Source: Rheum nobile (Eukaryota; Streptophyta; Magnoliopsida; Caryophyllales; Polygonaceae). Taken from it: a DNA stretch of 64,000 nucleotides. The translations under genes were made by a program, and so were the position numbers. Where the stretch lies: positions 620,001 through 684,000 of the forward strand of contig WOAB01000215.1 in NCBI GenBank assembly GCA_027886185.1. Reading direction: 5' to 3'. Below, one piece after another: positions 56,889 through 64,000 of the stretch. The stretch's first letter is position 1, and each line of letters begins with the position of its first letter. Under the pieces are notes generated by a model. The model did not search any database. It was not told the DNA's origin and saw only the letters and a program-made list of their open reading frames with translations.

Positions 56889-57801
56889 TGTTGGATCGTT
56901 AGAGTTACGTCTGAGGGAACAAAAGCTTTGTTCCCACAGAAGTTGCAGCGGATAAATATAGCAGGAAAGATAACGGAACGAACTCACGATATATAGTGGA
57001 AACCCTGATTAGCAAAACTATCTTCTCAAGGAAAAACCACTACCTTCAAGCTTTCGCTTGAGAGGATTTTGAAGCGTGTACTTGTCTTATTGATATCTTG
57101 CTTGATTACACTTGTATCCTGGACTTCGACATCTAAACACCCAGCTAGACTCGAAACCTCTTCTACAACGATGAATCAAACTCAACCCTCAAAGACTTAC
57201 ACACACCTCACTTCTTTTCTTTCTTCTTTTCGTCCTCTCTGTTTTCCGTCGTCGTGGTTACATAGAAATGAATCCACACTTCTATATAAATACAACTCGA
57301 CAAACCCTAAATGTAACAAGATAAGATTTATCAAATATGGTAACAAGAAGATATGTTTTGCTGGAGGAATAATATCCCTAGCCGTATGTATTAATAAAAG
57401 GAAAGGATTCCCTTAAATTAATATAAACGGATGTGATAAGATTCTTCTCTCTCCAATCCGCTTATCTAAGGAAAGAATCCCTAAGATAAGGAATCGAGCT
57501 TCTCTCTCCATATCTCCTCCAACGGCTAGATCCTGCCAGCCGATTTCTTCAATCCTTGACCGCGTGTGCGCCTTGATTTGTTTCCATAAATAACACGCTG
57601 GATTTCTTCCTTCCATTCGCAGCTTCGATCTTGTTCGTCACTGTTGTTCCTTCAGAGGTAACAAAGCACAAGGACATAGCTTTGTTCCCTCTTCAATCCT
57701 TTGCTGCGAAGGTTCCCTGAGACAACTGTCTTTGTTCCTGAAACACTTAGTACCCAGATTAGTTGAATGTTTGTCACTATAAAAACCTAAGGAATTCAAC
57801 A
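56889..57801 (-). repeat. copia-2 5' LTR
   Basis: 913 bases; see the 3' LTR. Its outer end is followed by GGTCT at 57802-57806, the target duplication within element B gag. Confidence 0.95.
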
Positions 57802-57930
57802 GGTCTCAACTGTTTCAACTGTCTCAACTCCTGCTTCTTCTTCTTGATCGCATAGGTTCACATGGAATGATCTGTCGATTTCTGGGTCAAAAGCAGCTAG
57901 AGGAGAGTAAGTACTACGAGTGTCGACCAT
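57802..57930 (-). CDS. gag-pro: Element B gag, N-terminal segment
   Basis: The ATG at 57930 opens MVDTRSTYSPLAAFDPEIDR and 43 codons run without a stop to the copia-2 junction. With one copy of each target duplication kept and both insertions left out, this segment, 50365-50979 and 47134-48870 add to 2481 bases, exactly 827 codons including the stop. The start is supported by position, 56 bases after the primer-binding site. Confidence 0.88.
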
Positions 57931-57985
57931 AAGATAGGTCTCCACCAACAATCAATCATGAAAACACACAACACAGCAGAAAACT

Positions 57986-58003
57986 TCCCCGACTACGGCG
58001 CCA
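57986..58003 (-). promoter_or_regulatory. Element B primer-binding site (tRNA-Asp type)
   Basis: On the minus strand TGGCGCCGTAGTCGGGGA follows the LTR end by four bases. It fits the complement of tRNA-Asp(GUC) 3' end with two or three mismatches, as in element A. Confidence 0.8.
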
Positions 58004-58007
58004 AATT

Positions 58008-59363
58008 TGACGTGGCCGAAATATGCAATGCAAATATCGTTGAATGGCCTAGTCAAAGTAAATGTCCTAACAGACCTACTAAATGGATGTATAGTAAGCA
58101 AGTAAGGGTCGAACCCACAAGGAAGATCTGATGAAGTATGCAATTATGATTGACAAGTAACAAGGAAGGGGGGTTTTAGTTATCAAGGAGAATAAAGCAA
58201 ACAGGTTTGATTGAGTTGAGAATATGATTGGGGAAAAGAGTTCTACTAGAACGAGATCCACAATACAGAGATATAATTTGATCACTAAAATCTATTCAAT
58301 CCAAGTTCTTTCACTAATCTTATGGTTGTTCCCACCCTGATCTTAAGTACTACCAATTCTCACAGTTATTGATAGACTTATCACAATATCAATGGAAGAA
58401 AACCTTACCACCAATAAAGCAATATCAATGCACACAAGGATATAAGATACATGCAAATAGAAGAAAACCTTACTACTTAACATGCAAATGATTCTCACTC
58501 ACGATTGCGCACTCGTATTTCACTATATGCAACAATCGTGTATGCTACTAGATATGCACTCGTATTCCACTATATGCAAATCCTAGCAATTGATAAATAG
58601 TATTCAACCTAGTTGATTAGGCTATGAGGAATAACAATAAATCAATATTCAATATAACCAAGAGAATCAAACCAACACTTATAAGAATAGGAACAAGGAA
58701 TAGAAATCTCACAAACACATCAACTGTATTGCTTCAAACGTCTAGTAGAACAAAGGGAAATTAGTGCTCCATTGAGAGGTGAATGAAACCCTAATAAAAA
58801 GTAAAACTGCGTAATGTAAAAGTAGTCTCTTGCGTGATATCAGAGTGTAGTCTCTTCTTAACCTAGAAAAGGGGCTTTAATAGGTTTAGGAAAAATAAAG
58901 TTAACCTAATGCAAATAAAAAAGGAAATAAAATAATAGCAATAAAGAAATCCGAAAATGAATAAAAGGAAATAAAATATGTGCTGGCCGCGAGGCGTTAC
59001 GTGCCTCACCGCGGGGCGGTGGCTTCTTCTGGCGCGACTAACTCTTCTCTGAGACCCACCGCCGGGTCGCGGTGGCATCTGGCACGGGGCGGTGAAATCG
59101 CCCACTCCTTCTTCAGCTCTTCTTCTTCTTCTCTTCTGCTCTTCATTACTACCAAGTATTGGTAGCCTTATCCAATAAACTCTAGCAGAACCTTATCCAT
59201 CTTCATCATCTCCATCTCCATCTCCGTCTAAGCTATAAATCCCTGGATATCTTCACTTTTCTCCACAACTTCTGGATCACAGACTTAGCCTCAAATCTCA
59301 TCCTAAACTCCTCTAAGTAATGCTAATAATTGCTAGTTAAGGTGTATGAAATGACACCTATCA
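58008..59363 (-). repeat. Element B 5' LTR
   Basis: 1356 bases. A GC-motif cluster (ccgcggggcggtgg, accgccgggtcgcggtgg) lies at 58985-59100, about 260-380 bases after the LTR start on the minus strand. It is 21 bases shorter than the 3' LTR. Confidence 0.93.
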
Positions 59364-59690
59364 CTTTGACCAGCATTAGGCTGGGGTAATAAGAGGTCAA
59401 GAGTGATGTGAGTTGTATGTGAGCCCATCTATTGGAAAATGAAATGAGTGGCTTGGTGAAAACCCGAAAGGGCGCCTTGGCAAAATGAGTGAAAAGAAGA
59501 AGAGTGATTATTAGGATTCCTCATTTTTCCTAGCGTGGTGACATAAGAAGAGGTGATATAAGGAGGATTCGGGTAGGTCCCTCTGGGAGGCATAAGAAGA
59601 TAGATGGAGGCTAGGATTAGATGTTTTTCACTCTATGGTATTCAGGATAAGCTTGGGGGAAGTACTTTGCTTTCCTTTAAGCTTGGTTGG
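59364..59690 (+). other. Element A 3' noncoding part, right of the B insertion
   Basis: It resumes element A after B. It contains gaaaacccgaaagggcgcct (about 59458), which matches element B 3' noncoding DNA on the opposite strand. No coding frame. Confidence 0.6.
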
Positions 59691-60092
59691 TGTTGTGTTA
59701 TGTGTTGTGTTGTGTTGTGTTGTGTTGTGTTGTGTTGTGTTGTGTTGTGTTGTGTTGTGTTGTGTTGTGTTGTGTTGTGTTGTGTTGTGTTGTGTTGTGT
59801 TGTGTTGTGTTGTGTTGTGTTGTGTTGTGTTGTGTTGTGTTGTGTTGTGTTGTGTTGTGTTGTGTTGTGTTGTGTTGTGTTGTGTTGTGTTGTGTTGTGT
59901 TGTGTTGTGTTGTGTTGTGTTGTGTTGTGTTGTGTTGTGTTGTGTTGTGTTGTGTTGTGTTGTGTTGTGTTGTGTTGTGTTGTGTTGTGTTGTGTTGTGT
60001 TGTGTTGTGTTGTGTTGTGTTGTGTTGTGTTGTGTTGTGTTGTGTTGTGTTGTGTTGTGTTGTGTTGTGTTGTGTTGTGTTGTGTTGTGTTG
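59691..60092 (+). repeat. (GTGTT)n pentanucleotide microsatellite, about 80 copies
   Basis: About 400 bases of nearly pure repeat; only the first unit (tgttatgtg) and the end (tgtattgg) deviate. All three plus-strand frames stay open across it and give a CVVLC repeat, which is a mechanical effect. It lies about 145 bases before the element A 3' LTR. Confidence 0.97.
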
Positions 60093-60237
60093 TATTGGTG
60101 CCTTGGAGTTACATGTTTAGGTGCAATTCTTGGTGGAGATGATTTTACTATGCTTCCTGAGACCTTGGGATTTGATTGGAGGAGTAGGTTTATTTTAGCT
60201 TACTCGAGGACGAGCAAGGTTTAAGCATGGGAGAATT
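60093..60237 (+). other. Element A 3' end with polypurine tract
   Basis: A short unique stretch ending in aagcatgggagaatt directly before the LTR. The purine run is the probable plus-strand primer. Confidence 0.6.
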
Positions 60238-61574
60238 TGATCAGCGCTACTTTGTAGGGTTTAACTAGGAGTTGTTACCGGTATTTTGGGTACCATTTGG
60301 AGATATTTAGAGCGTTATTGTGGAGTACGTGGTTGAGGAGAAGAAGTGTGATTTTAGTGGTTCGGAGAAGCTAAATGAAGATTTATTGAAGATGGAGAGA
60401 AGACCACTTGAGAAGACGAAGGAAGAGCTGGAGAAAGAAGCCAAGTGGAGCTACAGAGGCAAAACCGCGATCGCTGGGCCAAGGCCGCGGTCACGGACAT
60501 CTACGAAGGCGAGACCAGAAGAGCGCGTCAATCCGCGATCGCGGGCGAGAAATGGAGTTGATCGCGGATTAATCGAGAGCAAAGAGCCAGAAATGGTATT
60601 TTCCGCGATCGCGGAAATGAACATCAGTGAGCCGCGCGGAGGATTTCGTCTGAAGTTCACTTTATATTATTTCCCTTTTCTTTATTCCGATTTCATTTGT
60701 TTATTTCCTTTTAAGATTAAACTTGTTATCTTTTTAGCATTAAGTTTTGGTATTAGGTTATTTAACCTAATTTCCTAGGAGCCACTTTGGCAATCTCTTG
60801 TTCTACGTTTTATTTTCCCTTTGAGTTTTATTGTTTCAAGACTATGAAGAACTAAGCACATTTTGCTTAGTCCGACAATTGAAGCCTTCATTTGATTCAT
60901 GATTGTGAGGTTATAACTCTATTTCCTATTCCTTTGGATTATATATTTTCTCTTGAGCATATTCCTATTGATTCTTATTGGTTTGACTGGATTGATCACC
61001 TAGTTGATATTAGTAATTGTCTATTGCTAGGGTTTGGATATTTTGAGTTGAAATTCCTTATCTTGTGTAACAACCATGATATTCTAGGACTAGTTGGACT
61101 AGTTTATTATGAGAGAGAATTGATTATGTGTTAAATGCTGCGAAAAATTGGTGTTGCATGTATCCTGGTTAATTCCTATGCTCCATGCTGCTATTGTTCT
61201 AAATCTTGATAGTTTCTCGTGCGTTCGATAGTAAGGGTTACCAGGACTAGTTGAACTGGTAACTATTTCAGAATAGGGACATGAATAATCATAGGAAGGA
61301 ATATAGATAACCTAGGACCAATCAATCGAATGAATGGTGGATATTTGTTTGGCTAAGTGTTTTTCCCAATTTGATTACAAATCTTTGCTTTTGTTTATTT
61401 TGTTTACTTGTTTACCAACAATCAACCAAAACCCCCCTTTGTTACTTTTGCATGCAACCTTACATAAAGAAATACAACTCCTCCCTGTGGGATTCGATCC
61501 TTGCTTGCCTATTCTACTAGTTTAGGTTATTAAGGATTTTACTTTGATTGGGCACACGACTTTAGCCCCTATCA
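60238..61574 (+). repeat. Element A 3' LTR
   Basis: 1337 bases, close match to 39020-40376, with the GC palindromes at 60465-60620. It lacks the 20-base unit present in the 5' LTR. CTTAC follows at 61575-61579. Confidence 0.94.
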
Positions 61575-62570
61575 CTTACAAGCAATAAAATGTGCCATCT
61601 TAGAAAACCTATCTACGACCACAAAAATAGAGTCTTTACCTCGTCTAGAGAGGGGCAAACCCGTGATGAAATCCATAGACAAATCTTCCCAGGGGGAACT
61701 CGGTATGGGCAAAGGAGTGTAGAGGCCATGATGACTAGACCTAGCTTTGGCTCTTTGGCATGTCACACAACTTCTACAAAACCTAGTCACTTGGTGGGTC
61801 ATCTTAGGCCAAAACAAATGTTCTCTTAACACGGCCAATGTCTTACTAATCCCAAAGTGTCCACGACTTTCGTGTGCTTCCTGAATCAAAAGGAGCCTAA
61901 TGGAAGACCTAGGGATGCAAAGGCTACTAGCCTTGTATAAATAACCGTCAGAAAGGAAATAGGACTCAAACTCACGCGATCTTAGGCAATGCTCTAAAAT
62001 AGGTGCAAAGAAAGGATCACTAGCATACAATTCCTTAATCAAAGCAAAACCCAAAACTTTAGTTTGCACATGAGTCAAGAGAACATACCTTCTAGATAAC
62101 GCATCTGCGACAATGTTCTCCTTTCCTTTCTTGTGGACCACGACATAAGGAAATGTCTCTAGAAATTTCACCCAACGAGCATGGCGTCGATTGAGGTGCG
62201 CTTGGCTCTTCAAATAGCTCAAGGCTACGTGGTCATTGTGGATGACAAATTCACGCGGCCAAAGGTAATGTTGCCATGTCTTTAGCACGCGTATGAGTGC
62301 ATACAACTCTTTGTCGTAGGTGGGGTAATTTAGTGTGGCCCATGTGAGCTTCTCACTGAAATATGCAATGGGCCTCTTCTCTTGGTATAGCACACCACCA
62401 ATGCCTATGTCTGAGGCATCGCACTCCACCTCGAATGTCTTCGCGAAGTTGGGGAGCTGGAGCAATAGCGCATTGAACAAGGCCCGCTTCAAAGCCGAGA
62501 AGGATTTTTCGTGGGACTCAAGCCACAAGACAATGCTTCCCGTCTTTGTCAATTCATGCAATGGCACGGC
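61575..62570 (-). pseudogene. pol: gypsy-2 RNase H and integrase N-terminal part
   Basis: On the minus strand the frame (from about 62567) begins in the RNase H (MPLHELTKTG, VECDASDIGIGGVLYQ, YPTYDKELYALIRVLK, HNDHVALSYLKSQ, NIVADALSRR). The integrase follows with its zinc-binding region (HESRGHFGISKT, FCRSCVTCQRAK) and core start (WEDLSMDFITGLP, VVVDRFSKMAHFIA). It is cut by the CTTAC duplication of element A; the next residues are at 39014. The coding sequence on both sides of the cut is in the same frame. Confidence 0.93.
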
Positions 62571-63600
62571 AATGGAAGAGAAGTCTCGAACAAAGAGCCT
62601 ATAAAATCATGTGAGGCCTAGAAAGCTTCGCATCTATGTCGGCGTCGACGGAGTGGGCCACTCTTTGATGGCCGCGATCTTTGCCTCGTCGACACATAGA
62701 CCATCACTACTCATGACGTAGCCCAGAAAATTTGTGGACGCGGAGCAAAAACTGCACTTGGCCAGATTGGCAAACATGCTCTCGCGTCGAAGGCATTCGA
62801 GCACAAGTCGAAAGTGATCGACATGCTCTTCCAGACTCCGTGAATACACAAGGATGTCATCGAAATAAACGACGACAAACTTGCCAAGGAATGTTCTCAA
62901 GACGTGGTTCATCACACGCATGAAGGTGATGGGCGCGTTCGTGAGTCCAAATGGCATGACAAGCCACTCGTAGAGCCCATACTTTGTCTTGAACGGGGTC
63001 TTCAGTCATCACTTTCTTTCATCCTGATCTGGTGATAACCACTCTTCAAATCTATCTTGGAGAAAAGTGTGGCACCATGAAGTTCATCAAGCAAATCGTC
63101 GAGGCGTGGAATAGGATGCCTATACTTGACGGTGATCTGGTTTATCGCGTGACAATCAACACATATTCTCCATGTGCCATCTTTCTTGGGCACAAGGATC
63201 ACAGGCACAACACAAGGGGAGAGATATTCCCTTACGTAGCGCGATCCAACAACTCTTGCACTTGGCGTTGTAGCTCTTTGGTCTCTTTTGGGCCAGCTAT
63301 ATATGCAGCGCGATTGGGCAAGGAAGCACCTGGTATAAGGTCAATTTGGTTCTCAATGCCTCGCAGTGGAGGTAAACCTTGTGGCAACTCAGTAGGAAAT
63401 ACATCATCGAACGCGGCGAGCAAGGTCGCGATGACTGGCGGCACGGACGCGGTGTTCGACGACTCAGGGATGCATGGAGTTGGCACAAGCAGAAAACATG
63501 GAGCTTTGCCAGTCAAACACTTAGTGAGGTCACTGGGCCTGGCTAAAAGAACGCATTGCTCACACTTTCCTTGCAAAGGAGTCGTCTTTGGCAACGACGC
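62571..63600 (-). pseudogene. pol: gypsy-2 reverse transcriptase
   Basis: Pieces in order on the minus strand: FPTELPQGLPPLRGIENQID, PVILVPKKDGTWRICVDC, LDDLLDELHGATLFSKIDL and YHQIRMKESDD, then a one-base loss near 63005. Next comes MPFGLTNAPITFMRVMNHVL with the catalytic VVYFDDILVYSR, and NLAKCSFCSASTNFLGYVMS. A TAG after WPTPSTPT (about 62634) and a TGA before FYRLFVRDF fit CAG and TGG or TCA ancestors. The YFDD catalytic pair is intact. The sequence is of the type found in plant chromoviruses. Confidence 0.93.
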
Positions 63601-64000
63601 GACAAACTTTGTCGATGGCGAGGTGATTCTCGAATTCCATGGGGCACTTGGTGTCCCAGCTGTGGCGTTGTGCGTCTTCTTGCCAGTGCCTGGAGGAGAC
63701 GAAGTGTCGCCAGATTTGGAGAAGTTTTGCCTCTGGAGTGCCTCTGGACACTCTTTTGACCTAGTGGACGCGGCCTCTATGGCTTTCTGGCGATCACGTT
63801 CAACTTGGTCCTACAAGATCTCATGGGGAGACATTGGATGCAAAGTGACGCGCTTACCGTGGTAATTGAACACATAAGTGTTCAAATAGCCATCATGGAG
63901 CACGCACCTGTCGAATTGCCATGGGCGCCCAAGCAAAATATGGGTGGCGTCCATTGCAATGACATCACAAAGTATAGAATCACAGTATTGCCCTATGGAA
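63601..64000 (-). pseudogene. pol: gypsy-2 protease region, runs off the window
   Basis: On the minus strand from the window edge the frame reads YGQYCDSILCDVIAMDATHI and LLGRPWQFDR, the C-terminal part of the retroviral-type aspartic protease, then NYHGKRVTLHPMSP. A charged linker with weak frames leads into the reverse transcriptase. The active-site DTG or DSG would lie beyond 64000. Confidence 0.8.

Larger units (their letters stand above)
50985..57801 (-). mobile_element. Ty1/copia retrotransposon in element B gag (copia-2)
   Basis: LTRs 50985-51896 and 56889-57801 start TGTTG and end CAACA. GGTCT is duplicated at 50980-50984 and 57802-57806. On the minus strand the primer-binding site, a short gag, protease, integrase, reverse transcriptase, RNase H and a polypurine tract follow in copia order. 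I count roughly ten substitutions plus small indels between the LTRs, about one percent, so it is the youngest datable insertion here. It lacks most of gag and any third ORF. Repeated polypurine tracts before the 3' LTR suggest a Sirevirus. Confidence 0.95.
42696..59363 (-). mobile_element. Element B: Athila-like non-autonomous element with auxiliary ORF
   Basis: On the minus strand the 5' LTR is 58008-59363 and the 3' LTR 42696-44072, with ends TGATAG/CGTCA. A tRNA-Asp-type primer-binding site follows the 5' LTR and a polypurine tract precedes the 3' LTR. The flanks CTTGG (42691-42695) and CTTTG (59364-59368) fit a target duplication with one change. Genes in order are gag-protease (57930 to 47134, twice interrupted), the 34-nt block, then an auxiliary ORF (46015-44735). 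Reverse transcriptase, RNase H and integrase are absent. B lies in the 3' noncoding part of element A and is itself host to a copia element and a solo LTR. Confidence 0.93.
39020..61574 (+). mobile_element. Element A: Athila-like non-autonomous LTR retrotransposon
   Basis: LTRs 39020-40376 and 60238-61574 begin TGATC and end ATCA. CTTAC is duplicated at 39015-39019 and 61575-61579. A tRNA-Asp-type primer-binding site follows the first LTR; the purine tract gcatgggagaatt precedes the second. Inside are a reduced gag-like frame, a 34-nt block shared with element B, a short second ORF and a 0.4-kb microsatellite. No reverse transcriptase or integrase is present, so it depended on a partner. It inserted into the integrase of gypsy-2. 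Its own length is about 5.9 kb; the rest is element B and what B contains. Confidence 0.93.

Noticed and set aside
59604..60224. Long open frames encoding a CVVLC repeat
   Set aside because: They are produced by the GTGTT microsatellite, which has no stop in any of the three plus frames; all three frames give the same peptide.

Overview
The window is nuclear DNA of a flowering plant, most probably a eudicot. The evidence is layers of LTR retrotransposons, MULE-like and Stowaway-like elements, a LINE 3' end, SINE-like units, and a piece of plastid DNA carrying trnM-CAU and part of trnV-UAC. I see no intact host gene. The species cannot be named from the sequence. Almost every protein-like stretch belongs to a transposon and most are broken.

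Left part (1-15 kb): a minisatellite (541-1240) lies beside a decayed acidic-protein gene fragment (about 1263-1977). A Ty1/copia element of Sirevirus type follows (2563-12291), with two LTRs, a decayed gag-pol, an extra downstream ORF and a cluster of polypurine tracts. A LINE 3' fragment, an AT-rich stretch, a plastid insert (about 13990-14450) and a small MITE come next.

Middle (15-37 kb): a 4.2-kb element (15184-19341) has about 0.5-kb terminal inverted repeats, a 9-bp target duplication and a 3-kb AT-rich satellite core. Next come a second MULE-like element (19635-20915), a Stowaway MITE (21124-21393), and a decayed Ty3/gypsy element with 2.6-kb LTRs (23731-33510). The gypsy element sits inside an older, inverted LTR of its own family, and its right end carries a SINE and a 212-bp inverted pair of SINE-like units. 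A telomere-like AAACCCT-rich tract occupies 35.8-37.1 kb.

Right part (37-64 kb): this is a nest. A minus-strand Ty3/gypsy pol is cut inside its integrase by element A (39020-61574, TSD CTTAC), an Athila-like non-autonomous element. A is cut by element B (42696-59363, minus strand), which has gag-protease and an auxiliary ORF but no reverse transcriptase. B's gag is cut twice: by a copia element (50985-57801, TSD GGTCT) and by a solo LTR (48876-50364, TSD GGCTG). Junctions and target duplications give the order of events. Taking out the two inner insertions leaves B's gag-protease frame open for 826 codons.

The most unusual signals are the satellite-bearing long-TIR element with its TTTAAACGC palindromes, family-specific GC-rich motif clusters at matching positions in A, B and the solo LTR, a 34-nt block identical in A and B, and similar auxiliary ORFs downstream of the core genes in a copia and an Athila-like element.
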